A DNA stretch of 7,290 nucleotides, taken from contig JAKASC010000118.1 of NCBI GenBank assembly GCA_021828245.1, forward strand, positions 1 to 7,290, given 5' to 3'. The DNA comes from Acidobacteriota bacterium. GTDB taxonomy: Bacteria; Acidobacteriota; Terriglobia; UBA7540. The translations under genes were made by a program, and so were the position numbers. Positions 1 through 6,355 of the stretch are shown piece by piece. The notes under the pieces are model-generated. The model was not told the origin of the DNA. It ran no database searches and was given only the letters and a program-made list of their open reading frames with translations. The first letter of the stretch is position 1. Every line of letters begins with the position of its first letter.

Positions 1-1627
1 GCTCAGCCGTCAGCGCGGTTTCCGGGAGCGAGACCGCCAGAATTTGATTTGGCCGAACCGAAGCGTCTTCACCCTGCGGCCCATCGAGCACGTCGAAACA
101 GCAGCCGAGACGCTCGTTCCAAAAGCGTGCGAAGCCCCGGCGGGCGCGCGCCAGCGTCGGGTCATAGCGGCCTGCGGGCTGGCCGATGCTCGCGGCCAAT
201 CGCGCCATGGTTGCCAGGGCATTCAGCCAGAGCGCATTCACCTCGACGGGCTTGCCGATGCGCGGCGTGACTACCCAATCCCCCACTTTTGCGTCCATCC
301 AGGTGAGCTGGACGCCTTCGGCGCCCGCATAGAGCAACCCATCGGCCGTGTCCACATGAATGTTGTAACGTGTTCCTTCGGCGTAACGCCTGATAATGTT
401 CAGCAGAACGGGATAAAGGAGCTGGAGAAATTCCGTGTCCTTCGTGAAGTCAAAATATTCTCCCGCCGCCAGAATAAACCAAAGGGCTGCATCCACCGTG
501 TTATACAGCGGCGGCTGGCTGCCCTCGGGAAAGCAGTTCGGGAGCATGCCGTCCTGCACGTAATGGCTGAAGGCAAGGAGAATTTTGCGCGCCACTTCCG
601 GCTGCCCCGTCCAAAGCGTAAGCCCGGGCAGAGACACCATGGTGTCGCGTCCCCAATCCCCGAACCAATGATAGCCCGCGATTACCGAGCGAGCGTCGGG
701 GTCCTCGGGCAGGCTGCGGCGAACAATAAACTGATGAGCGGCCAGCACCAATTGGCGAATCCATTGCGGAGCGCGAGCGGCCAGCGTCGGGTGAGCCTGC
801 GTCCATTGCTCAAGCCACTGCTGCTCGGTCAAACGTTGGCGCGAAAGAGCCTCTTGGCCATCGAGACTCCTTGGCGCATCTGTGGTCAACACCAAAGTTA
901 CCGAGTCACCGGGCGCGAGAGAGGCATGAAACGTGGCGGCATGGAGGTGATCTTCCACATGGTCAAGGCCGCGCGCTTGCTCGGCAGCCAGCTCAAAGTC
1001 GCGGTACCAATTATGAGCTGGCTCGGCCGCGGCTTCAGCCGAAAGCAAGTAGAATGGCGTGGCGCTTGGAAACGCCGTAACGCGCATCCCATGAGGGACG
1101 GCTTCAATCCGCATCTGCCAATTTCCCGCGTGGGTCGTGGCGTGGTAATCCCGGTAATTGACCAGGACCTTGACCGCAAGCTGCAGGGGTTCCGTGCCTC
1201 GCGCCAAATGGTAACGAAGGTAAGTGGTGTTTGAGCCCTGCTCCATCCACACGCGTTTCTCGAGAAGAGCCTCGCGTAAGGCGAAGGTCCAAACGGGTAT
1301 GGTTCCATCGAGACGGAAGCGTTCGATCAGGCGAAAGCCTTGGGGGTCGGTGGCGCCGCTCGTCCAGCGATTGGTTCCGAGGGAAAAGTTTTCCTCCCCG
1401 TAGCGCGCCGTTTCATCCACCTTGGCCACCAGCAACGCACGTCCCACCGGAGGTTGAAGCGCCGCCACCAACAGGCCGTGGTAGCGCCGCGTGAGCGAGC
1501 CGGCCACCGTGCCCGAGGCAAACCCGCCCAGGCCGTTGGTGACCAGCCACTCGCGCGATTCCGCGGCGGCAAGGTTTCCGCAGATTTCACGGCCGAAATC
1601 AATCCCTGCGTTCGGCCCGTCAGCCAT
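1..1627 (-). CDS. Glycogen debranching enzyme (amylo-alpha-1,6-glucosidase type), C-terminus cut off by window edge
   Basis: Predicted cytoplasmic enzyme that hydrolyses alpha-1,6 branch points in glycogen or related glucans. The minus-strand frame is open for 542 codons and runs off position 1. The N-terminal half has features of the bacterial/archaeal debranching-enzyme N domain (RREWLVTNGLGG-like segment near residues 25-35, RRYHGLLVAA at 47-56, HNWYRDFE at 205-212). The C-terminal half is the (alpha/alpha)6 GDE_C domain: WFGDWGRDT at 321-329, TWMDAKVGDW at 442-451, GKPVEVNALW at 458-467 and RPNQILAVSLP at 525-535. The conserved carboxylates D324, D328, D445 and E462 lie in the motifs expected to form the active site. 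By family length, roughly 100-150 residues are missing. The ATG at 1627 is preceded by GAGGAG (plus-strand 1638-1643) with a 10-nt spacer. It lies 134 nt after the small membrane gene. The family call is firm; the exact substrate is inferred. Confidence 0.93.
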   Translation of the reverse strand, partial: MADGPNAGIDFGREICGNLAAAESREWLVTNGLGGFASGTVAGSLTRRYHGLLVAALQPPVGRALLVAKVDETARYGEENFSLGTNRWTSGATDPQGFRLIERFRLDGTIPVWTFALREALLEKRVWMEQGSNTTYLRYHLARGTEPLQLAVKVLVNYRDYHATTHAGNWQMRIEAVPHGMRVTAFPSATPFYLLSAEAAAEPAHNWYRDFELAAEQARGLDHVEDHLHAATFHASLAPGDSVTLVLTTDAPRSLDGQEALSRQRLTEQQWLEQWTQAHPTLAARAPQWIRQLVLAAHQFIVRRSLPEDPDARSVIAGYHWFGDWGRDTMVSLPGLTLWTGQPEVARKILLAFSHYVQDGMLPNCFPEGSQPPLYNTVDAALWFILAAGEYFDFTKDTEFLQLLYPVLLNIIRRYAEGTRYNIHVDTADGLLYAGAEGVQLTWMDAKVGDWVVTPRIGKPVEVNALWLNALATMARLAASIGQPAGRYDPTLARARRGFARFWNERLGCCFDVLDGPQGEDASVRPNQILAVSLPETALTAE

Positions 1628-1637
1628 AGCCGCAAAA

Positions 1638-1643
1638 CTCCTC
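1638..1643 (-). promoter_or_regulatory. Shine-Dalgarno site of the debranching-enzyme gene
   Basis: GAGGAG read on the minus strand, 10 nt before the ATG at 1627. It supports that start, and the conserved N-terminal motifs begin about 25 residues later, as expected for the family. Confidence 0.6.
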
Positions 1644-1673
1644 AGCCGGCACTTTGGGGCGCTTGGCCATGCC

Positions 1674-1699
1674 GGGCGGCGCCGCCCTGCACCCGTGCA
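1674..1699. repeat. Two abutting palindromes in the leader of the debranching-enzyme gene
   Basis: A perfect 14-bp palindrome (GGGCGGCGCCGCCC, 1674-1687) is immediately followed by a second inverted repeat, TGCAC-CC-GTGCA (1688-1699). Both lie in the 134-nt gap, about 50-75 nt before the start codon on the coding strand. No T-run follows in either direction, so this is not a classical intrinsic terminator. It could be leader RNA structure or a protein-binding site, or chance in GC-rich DNA. Confidence 0.35.
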
Positions 1700-1720
1700 T
1701 CACGGCGCGGCTGCGTGACT

Positions 1721-1753
1721 CTCGACGATGGGTTATCGCCTCGACGGGTTCGC
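1721..1753. repeat. Imperfect tandem repeat downstream of the small membrane gene
   Basis: Two adjacent copies share CTCGACG, then GGTT, then CGC. The first copy (1721-1739) carries 2-3 extra bases between these blocks compared with the second (1740-1753). They sit just after the stop of the small membrane gene. Function is unknown; the repeat is short and may be chance. Confidence 0.25.
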
Positions 1754-1761
1754 GGAAGCGC

Positions 1762-1989
1762 CTACCGCGGAAAAGGATACATCAGCCAACCCAAGGCCAA
1801 GGCCACGCCGACAAAGGCGAAGAAGACTTTCAGTCCGTAGATCAGCCGCTCGCGTGGCGTGTCCTTGCTCAGCACCGCAAACACGACCGACACAAAGAAG
1901 GCAAAAAGGAGCAGCGCGTTGAAGTGGGCAATCGCCATAACTAATGAGTTGAGGACGCCGTGGCAGAGGTTGGCGGGCCAAGCTGCCAC
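1762..1989 (-). CDS. Small two-helix membrane protein of unknown function (75 aa)
   Basis: Hypothetical inner-membrane protein. Two hydrophobic segments are visible, about residues 22-42 (ALLLFAFFVSVVFAVL) and 53-71 (LKVFFAFVGVALALGWLMY). A short charged loop, SKDTPRERLIYG, joins them, and the protein ends in YPFPR. The start chosen is GTG at 1989, because minus-strand GAGGG lies 4 nt upstream. That places the gene 7 nt after the stop of the preceding membrane gene, so the two are very probably co-transcribed. An internal ATG at 1938 would give a 58-residue protein that keeps both helices, but I see no ribosome-binding site before it. I do not recognise a named family. The clean hydrophobic pattern and tight spacing argue that the gene is real. 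Confidence 0.72.
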   Translation of the reverse strand: MAAWPANLCHGVLNSLVMAIAHFNALLLFAFFVSVVFAVLSKDTPRERLIYGLKVFFAFVGVALALGWLMYPFPR

Positions 1990-1996
1990 TCAACCC

Positions 1997-2419
1997 TCAT
2001 TTTTTCCTCCCCATGGCAATGTCGTAAACGTCAAGGATGCACAGAATGTTCAACATGCCGGCGGTCACCAAAAAAGCCGTTCCATAATCTGAGCTGACGA
2101 AAAGCGGGTTGCCGTGATAACCGAAAAATCGCGCCATGGGCATGGCCACGCCTACTGAAAGTTCTCCGTAGTGGCCCAGGGTTGAAAGCAGTGAGCCGCC
2201 GCCGGCCGTGAAAAACTCTCCCTTCATTGCCAACCCCAGGATGAACATGGCTAGAATGGACAGAAAAAGAATGACCGCCCGCCCGCGTCGGCCGAGGACT
2301 AGGTGTCCAAGCCCCGGGATCAGCCACGCTGCGACGCACAACCCGATCAATCTTCCCGCTGGCGGGTGCGCCGCGGACGTCGGGCTGGCCGCTTTCTCTT
2401 CCAATTCTTTTTTGGGCAT
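1997..2419 (-). CDS. DUF6677-like small integral membrane protein (140 aa)
   Basis: Uncharacterised membrane protein. After a polar N-terminus of about 22 residues come two close hydrophobic helices (about 23-42 and 47-65), joined by a turn reading WLIPGLGHLVLGRRGRA. This resembles the turn of TM2-type domains (PGLGHLYLG-like). A middle section rich in Gly, Phe and Met (about 66-110) leads to a last helix at about 113-133 and the tail LDVYDIAMGRKK. The tail and the PGLGHL turn match my recollection of DUF6677 proteins, which are common in Acidobacteriota; this is memory of the family, not a search. The ATG at 2419 follows an in-frame TAA a few codons upstream and lacks a close Shine-Dalgarno match. 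The small membrane gene follows 7 nt downstream, suggesting a joint role at the membrane. The function is unknown. Confidence 0.82.
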   Translation of the reverse strand: MPKKELEEKAASPTSAAHPPAGRLIGLCVAAWLIPGLGHLVLGRRGRAVILFLSILAMFILGLAMKGEFFTAGGGSLLSTLGHYGELSVGVAMPMARFFGYHGNPLFVSSDYGTAFLVTAGMLNILCILDVYDIAMGRKK

Positions 2420-2497
2420 AAGAACTTATCAGCCTCGGGCCGGCGACGGACAGGCGATGCGCCACCGGAATTCCCAAAAGCTTGACGCTAGCATAAT

Positions 2498-3691
2498 TCA
2501 GGATTCAGCGGCAAGAATGGGAACCACCGCTTGCTGGATTTCGCCGGTGACGCGCGCCCCGTTAGGTTCCGCGTAAACATTGACCTCGCTCCGCACGCCA
2601 AACTGTTCCAGATAAATGCCTGGCTCGATGGAGAAGCACGTGCCCGGCAGCACTTGACGCGTGTCATGCGACTCATAATTATCCATGTTGGCTCCGTTGC
2701 CGTGAACCTGCTCGCCGAGCGAGTGACCCGTGCGATGGACAAAATAGTTGGCGTAGCCCGCTTTGGCAATCACTTGGCGCGCCGAATCATCCACTTCATA
2801 ACCGCGCAACTCGCGGCCCGCGCTTAACGCCTCGTGCACCCGCGCGATGGCCGCGTCGCGCGCCTCGCGCACCAGATCGAAAATATCCTGGTAAACTTGC
2901 GGCACCGCTTCCCCCACATAGCCGGTCCAGGTGATGTCGAAATAGACGGAGCCGGGCTTCCGAAGTTTGCCCCACACGTCCAAAAGAACAAAATCCTTGG
3001 CTCGAATGGGGCTGCTGGCCTTGGCGGTGGGAAAGTAATGGGGATTGGCGCTGTGAGCGTTCGCGGCCACGATGGGAGGTTCATCGGTCATCACACCGTG
3101 GGCGGCGAAAAATTGCAGAATCTCCTGCTGCACGGCATATTCGCTCAACTCGTTTCCGGCCCGTGCCGCCTCCCGAATCGCTGCAAAGGCGCGGCGGACG
3201 GCGGCGTGAACTACTTGGCCGGCTTCCAAATGGCTGGCCAAGGCTTCGGCGGACCAGCGGGCCTCAAACAACTGCACCAAGTCCGCCGAGGAAACAACTT
3301 CCACGCCCAGAGAACGAATCAATTCGACCGTGCCGGCGTCCACCAACCCCACGTACGGGATGTCATTGAGCGGGGAATATTGCATGGCCACCCGCCGTTT
3401 TCCTTCCAACATGCGCTTCAATTGCTCTCGTTGCTCCATCCAGGATGAGTAGAGGCGCCGCGTGCCGGGCAAGCCCTCCAGACTTTCGCGCTCGATGCGA
3501 TGCACCAACTTCGACGGCTGACCGGCCGTCGGAATCAGGTAATACCATCGTCGCGTGCAGATGGGTGGATGAATCTTCAGCACGCGATAAGCAATCGGAT
3601 CGCGGAAGTGATGGTCGTAAAACAGCCAGCCGTCCAGTTGGGCTTCAGCAAGCGTCTTTTGAATAGCCATGCAGTCGAAGCTATCGGTCAT
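2498..3691 (-). CDS. M24 family metallopeptidase (Xaa-Pro aminopeptidase / Xaa-Pro dipeptidase type)
   Basis: Predicted cytoplasmic di-metal peptidase cleaving next to proline. The 397-residue protein has an N-terminal creatinase-like domain (about 1-150) and a C-terminal pita-bread catalytic domain (about 155-393). All five expected metal ligands are present: D238 in VLLDVWG, D252 in VYFDITWTG, H323 in HRTGHSLG, E356 in SIEPGIYL and E369 in RSEVNVY. A supporting histidine, H330, is in QVHGNG. The start is the ATG at 3691, because minus-strand GAGGAG lies 9 nt upstream. A GTG at 3796 would add 35 residues of low-complexity, non-family sequence and is less likely. It follows the POT transporter gene by 130 nt, so it may hydrolyse peptides which that transporter brings in. 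I cannot tell aminopeptidase P from dipeptidase activity by sequence alone. Confidence 0.92.
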   Translation of the reverse strand: MTDSFDCMAIQKTLAEAQLDGWLFYDHHFRDPIAYRVLKIHPPICTRRWYYLIPTAGQPSKLVHRIERESLEGLPGTRRLYSSWMEQREQLKRMLEGKRRVAMQYSPLNDIPYVGLVDAGTVELIRSLGVEVVSSADLVQLFEARWSAEALASHLEAGQVVHAAVRRAFAAIREAARAGNELSEYAVQQEILQFFAAHGVMTDEPPIVAANAHSANPHYFPTAKASSPIRAKDFVLLDVWGKLRKPGSVYFDITWTGYVGEAVPQVYQDIFDLVREARDAAIARVHEALSAGRELRGYEVDDSARQVIAKAGYANYFVHRTGHSLGEQVHGNGANMDNYESHDTRQVLPGTCFSIEPGIYLEQFGVRSEVNVYAEPNGARVTGEIQQAVVPILAAES

Positions 3692-3821
3692 GCGAGCATT
3701 CTCCTCATCACCACCGGCCAGGGCGGCGGTTTTGCGAATGGCCGGGGGAAGCGTCAAGCCGCCGGACGGCTGACGGCTCGGAGGCCGGGTTGACACGGCT
3801 GACGCCCCCGCTCATCGCCCG
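3692..3821 (-). other. 130-nt intergenic region with direct repeats and a weak promoter-like pair
   Basis: This gap lies between the transporter stop and the M24 start. ACGGCTGACG occurs at 3766-3775 and again at 3795-3804, and GACGGCT is repeated back to back at 3765-3778. On the minus strand TTGACG (3757-3752) is followed after 17 nt by CAAAAC (3734-3729), a poor -10 match, so a promoter for the M24 gene is only possible. I see no convincing terminator, so read-through from the transporter is also possible. Confidence 0.3.
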
Positions 3822-5105
3822 TCAACTGGGCCTCGGTGAGTTCTCCGGCGGCTTCACGAACCGGTCGTAAATCACCATCAGCCCGGCGCCCACCACGCCG
3901 ACGCCTGTCACAACCCACCACATCTGTTGCGGGCGATGCAGAACGTCGCCAAAGGTGTGGAGCAGGTAACCGCCCAGCGGCCCCGCGATGAAATAACCAA
4001 TCGCCACGGGCAAGAAAGCATAACCCATATAAAGGCCTTGTTGGCCGGATGGCGCCAGCCGAGAGACATATTCGTAAAAGCGCGGTGACTGTGTGATTTC
4101 GCCGAGCGCCAACACCACGAAGGAGGCAACCATTCCCACCGTCGTCGGATGGAAAGCCACCACGAGCCATGCCAGGCTGGAAATGAGCAATCCCAGCGTC
4201 ATGGCCGGAAAGGTCGGGATGCGCCGCGTCAGAAAGCTGACCAGAATCTGAAAACATATGACGATGAAAGGGTCCACGGACAACAGCAGATCGAAGTTGG
4301 CATGGGGATTGACAAAGCTGCGCAGAAACAAGGGCGCGGAGATAAACTCTTGCCAAAAAACAACCCAAAAGCTCGAGAAAATCAGCAGGAAAAGGACAAA
4401 GCGGACGTTGGTCAAGACGACCAGCATGTTGCGAAGTGCCTCGCGGGCGCTCGAAACTTGCTCCTCACCCGGCTGACGGGGCTCGCGAAAAAAGATCCAC
4501 GTCCCGCAGAACATCAAGAAAACGCTCAGCGCGGAGACGCGAAAGACGCTCGCCATCCCCCAACCCAGGGGCTTTCGCACCAAGTAGGCCACCATCGGTC
4601 CCAGCAACCCGCCGACGTTCACGACCGTGTAATAAATGGAGTAGCCGATGGATCGAACGTTCTCCGCCGAGGCCCGCGCCGTGGTTCCGGCGACGCACGG
4701 TTTAACCACCGCCGGGCCGAGCGCCGGAATCATGAGAATCGCCAACACCAGCCAACGGTCACCCAACCATCTCCGCGGGGCTTCCATCCACGGTGCGGTG
4801 AGCGAGCCGAGGAGAAAATAGCCCACGGTCATTACGAGGTAGGCGAACATCAGCGCCCGCCGGAAACCGAAGCGGTCCGCCAGCGTTCCCCCCAGCACCG
4901 GCAGGAACCACACGACAAAACCGAAGATGCCCATCATCCAGCCGGTTAATTCTTTGGAGAAATGCAGCCGCTCGGTAAGATAGACGGCCAGCACTGCCGT
5001 CGTAGCGTAGTACGCCAATCGCTCAAATAGCTCGGTGAGGTTAGCAATCCAAAACGAGCGCAGAAATCCCGCGCGAATCTCAGCCAGCCTCTGACGGAAG
5101 CTCAT
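3822..5105 (-). CDS. POT/PTR-family proton-coupled oligopeptide transporter (MFS fold)
   Basis: Predicted inner-membrane symporter importing di- and tripeptides with protons. The 427-residue protein is hydrophobic throughout, consistent with about 12 helices. Family signatures are clear. TM1 carries ExxER as E25-L-F-E28-R29, followed by YY at 32-33. The MFS loop GGTLADRFG is at 72-80. TM4 has K135 in VVKPCVAG. Segment 152-170 matches the YxxxNxGxxxxP motif. TM7 has FWVVFWQ at 256-262. TM10 has GEITQSP at 335-341 with E336, followed by the SRLAP segment. These include the charged residues known to couple protons to peptide in the family. The loop between TM6 and TM7 (about 207-235) is short, so the extra HA/HB helix pair usual in bacterial POTs appears absent. 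The ATG overlaps the DUF167 stop by 4 nt (ATGA), and GGAG (plus-strand 5112-5115) lies 6 nt upstream. The substrate is inferred. Confidence 0.88.
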   Translation of the reverse strand: MSFRQRLAEIRAGFLRSFWIANLTELFERLAYYATTAVLAVYLTERLHFSKELTGWMMGIFGFVVWFLPVLGGTLADRFGFRRALMFAYLVMTVGYFLLGSLTAPWMEAPRRWLGDRWLVLAILMIPALGPAVVKPCVAGTTARASAENVRSIGYSIYYTVVNVGGLLGPMVAYLVRKPLGWGMASVFRVSALSVFLMFCGTWIFFREPRQPGEEQVSSAREALRNMLVVLTNVRFVLFLLIFSSFWVVFWQEFISAPLFLRSFVNPHANFDLLLSVDPFIVICFQILVSFLTRRIPTFPAMTLGLLISSLAWLVVAFHPTTVGMVASFVVLALGEITQSPRFYEYVSRLAPSGQQGLYMGYAFLPVAIGYFIAGPLGGYLLHTFGDVLHRPQQMWWVVTGVGVVGAGLMVIYDRFVKPPENSPRPS

Positions 5106-5506
5106 TGCCGGCTCCGATTTGGGGGAATTTGTTTTTCAGAGCCGATGAAGCTGCGGAGCTGGCGGGCGGCCGATTCGTCCACGCGCACGCCAATGAGCTT
5201 TCGGCGCGAATGGGCGCCGCGCTCAATCTCGATGGCCGATTTCGGCAGATGCAGCCAGCGCGCTAAAAACTCGATGCACGCGGCGTTCGCCGCGCCCTCG
5301 GTTGGCGGCGCGTGCAGGCTGAGGCAAAGCTCGCCGGAAGGCTCAACCGTCAGCGCTTCCCGTGAAGCTCGCGGCTTGACGCGCAGCCAGAAACGGATCT
5401 TTTCGTTGTTCAGGCGGAGCTTAGCCGTGGAGAAGGGTGGGCGCGGTTCCGGCATCTGTTCTGCGTAAGATGTTGTCGGGCTTTTTCCTTGAAACGAATG
5501 GCTCAT
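5102..5506 (-). CDS. yggU: DUF167 / YggU family protein
   Basis: Small soluble alpha/beta protein of the DUF167 (YggU, UPF0235) family, whose biochemical role is not established. The family core spans about residues 37-123: RVKPRASREAL at 42-52, the hallmark APPTEGAANAACIEFLAR at 66-83, then GAHSRRKLIGV at 97-107. The 134-residue length exceeds the usual 90-105. The excess is a polar N-terminal stretch of about 35 residues with no family motif. An in-frame ATG at 5455 would give 117 residues and has no ribosome-binding site. The ATG at 5506 overlaps the yggS stop by 4 nt, which favours it through translational coupling. The stop overlaps the transporter start in the same way. The yggS-yggU association is common across bacteria. 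The symbol is assigned by family only. Confidence 0.88.
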   Translation of the reverse strand: MSHSFQGKSPTTSYAEQMPEPRPPFSTAKLRLNNEKIRFWLRVKPRASREALTVEPSGELCLSLHAPPTEGAANAACIEFLARWLHLPKSAIEIERGAHSRRKLIGVRVDESAARQLRSFIGSEKQIPPNRSRQ

Positions 5507-6195
5507 GAGCGGGGGCCAAAAATCGCAGTCCCGATTCGGATGATGGTCGCGCCTTCCTCGATGGCAATTTCAAAATCGTGACTCATGCCCATCGAAAGCT
5601 CGGTCATGGAAACGCCCGCAAGCCCCATCCCTTCAACCTGCCGCGCCAGTTCGCGCAGGCGGCGAAAATAGGGTCGGGCATCCTCGGGGTTTTGAAACAA
5701 CGGAGGAACAGCCATCAAGCCGCGCAACGCCAACCCCTCGCGCCGAGCTAGCGCCTCCGCCAGGCGGGGCACGTCGGCCGGGCGAACGCCGGATTTCGTG
5801 GTTTCTTCTGCCAGATGAACCTCGATGAGCACCGCCATCTTCGCTGGCCCGCGGCGGGTGCGATCCAGCTTTTCGGCCAATCGCTCCGAATCCAGCGAAT
5901 GAACCCAATCGAACAGCCCGCTCACTAGACGCGCTTTATTGCTCTGTACGTGCCCGATCATGTGCCATACGATCGGAAGATCCGCCAGCGCCGCGCGCTT
6001 CGAGGCCGCCTCCTGGGCGCGATTCTCGCCGAAGTCTCGAATTCCGGCAAGGTAAGCCTCGCGCAGCCGTTCCGCCGCCACCGTCTTGCTGGCTGCCACC
6101 AGTCGCACGCTTTCGGGCGCGTGTCCGGCGCGACGACACGCCGCCGCCATCCGTTCGCGCACCCGCTCGATATTTTCCTGAATGCTCGCTGCCAT
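5503..6195 (-). CDS. yggS: YggS/PROSC-type pyridoxal phosphate homeostasis protein
   Basis: Predicted cytoplasmic PLP-binding protein of the YggS/YBL036C/PLPBP family, which keeps free PLP and amino-acid/keto-acid pools in balance; it is not a racemase despite the alanine-racemase-like barrel fold. The cofactor lysine is K37 in LVAASKT (32-38). Other family motifs are FGENRAQE (55-62), WHMIGHVQSNK (77-87), and the C-terminal phosphate-binding stretch SMGMSHDF (201-208) followed by IIRIGTAIFGPR (218-229). The length of 230 residues is typical. I chose the ATG at 6195 because it aligns with the usual N-terminus (IQENIERVRERM near residues 5-16). A TTG at 6219 would add 8 residues and lies very close to a candidate -10 box. 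The ribosome-binding site is weak (AGAAAG). It is the first gene of a coupled three-gene set, and the divergent TPR gene starts 200 nt away. Confidence 0.95.
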   Translation of the reverse strand: MAASIQENIERVRERMAAACRRAGHAPESVRLVAASKTVAAERLREAYLAGIRDFGENRAQEAASKRAALADLPIVWHMIGHVQSNKARLVSGLFDWVHSLDSERLAEKLDRTRRGPAKMAVLIEVHLAEETTKSGVRPADVPRLAEALARREGLALRGLMAVPPLFQNPEDARPYFRRLRELARQVEGMGLAGVSMTELSMGMSHDFEIAIEEGATIIRIGTAIFGPRS

Positions 6196-6231
6196 CGTCG
6201 GCTTTCTGCGACTCGCCAAATCAAGAGCGTC

Positions 6232-6237
6232 ATTCTA
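6232..6237 (-). promoter_or_regulatory. Candidate proximal -10 box for yggS
   Basis: TAGAAT on the minus strand matches 5 of 6 bases of the sigma70 -10 consensus. It would start transcription near 6225, giving a leader of about 30 nt to the ATG at 6195. No good -35 is found at 16-18 nt, so this may be a weak or activated promoter, or chance. Confidence 0.3.
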
Positions 6238-6242
6238 CCATT

Positions 6243-6259
6243 CCGGACCCAACATCCGG
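6243..6259. repeat. Short inverted repeat in the yggS/TPR divergent region
   Basis: CCGGA (6243-6247) and TCCGG (6255-6259) are separated by 7 nt. The repeat lies between the two candidate -10 boxes facing yggS, so it could be an operator half-site pair. Five base pairs is short, and chance is a fair explanation. Confidence 0.22.
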
Positions 6260-6288
6260 CACGGCGAGTTACGGAAATGCGCCAGGCC

Positions 6289-6317
6289 ATTCTAAAGTTT
6301 GAGAGCCGGCGGCCCAA
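6289..6317 (-). promoter_or_regulatory. Candidate distal sigma70-type promoter for the yggS operon
   Basis: Minus-strand TTGGGC (6317-6312), a 17-nt spacer and TAGAAT (6294-6289). The -10 matches 5 of 6 consensus bases and the -35 matches the key TTG. Transcription would start near 6282, about 87 nt before the chosen yggS ATG. Confidence 0.42.
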
Positions 6318-6326
6318 GGGTGGCAA

Positions 6327-6355
6327 TTGACACCTTCCAACCTTTCTTGTACGCT
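6327..6355 (+). promoter_or_regulatory. Sigma70-type promoter for the secreted TPR gene
   Basis: A perfect -35 box TTGACA (6327-6332), a 17-nt spacer, and TACGCT (6350-6355), which keeps the most conserved -10 bases (TA at the start and T at the end). The predicted start is near 6362, leaving a leader of about 34 nt before the ATG at 6396. The position, spacing and downstream ribosome-binding site all agree. Confidence 0.55.

Noticed and set aside
44..1234. A 396-codon open frame on the plus strand opposite the debranching-enzyme gene
   Set aside because: It is antisense to a gene with clear family motifs along its whole length. Its translation is Arg/Pro/His-rich with no recognisable domain, as expected of a shadow frame in GC-rich DNA.
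1327..1635. A minus-strand 102-codon frame starting just upstream of the debranching-enzyme ATG
   Set aside because: It is Trp/Arg-rich and out of frame with the conserved debranching-enzyme N-terminus, so it is a shadow frame and not a separate gene or a frameshift.
1628..1761. Possible rho-independent terminator at the GC palindrome
   Set aside because: The palindrome has no loop, and no T-run follows on either strand.
2420..2497. Possible promoter or small RNA in the 78-nt gap before the DUF6677-like gene
   Set aside because: I see no paired -35/-10 boxes, no stable hairpin and no ORF; only short restriction-site-like palindromes.
2834..3448. A 204-codon open frame on the plus strand opposite the M24 peptidase
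   Set aside because: It is antisense to conserved catalytic motifs, and the translation shows no family features.
3692..3796. A 35-residue N-terminal extension of the M24 protein from GTG at 3796
   Set aside because: The ATG at 3691 has a strong GAGGAG at suitable spacing, and the extension contains no family sequence.
3754..4368. A 204-codon minus-strand frame overlapping the 3' part of the transporter gene
   Set aside because: It is a frame-shifted reading of the transporter, whose own frame carries the TM7-TM12 signatures without interruption.
4149..4949. A 266-codon open frame on the plus strand opposite the POT transporter
   Set aside because: The translation is highly charged (Gln, His, Arg, Asp), which is what the complement of hydrophobic membrane codons gives. 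There is no domain or ribosome-binding site.
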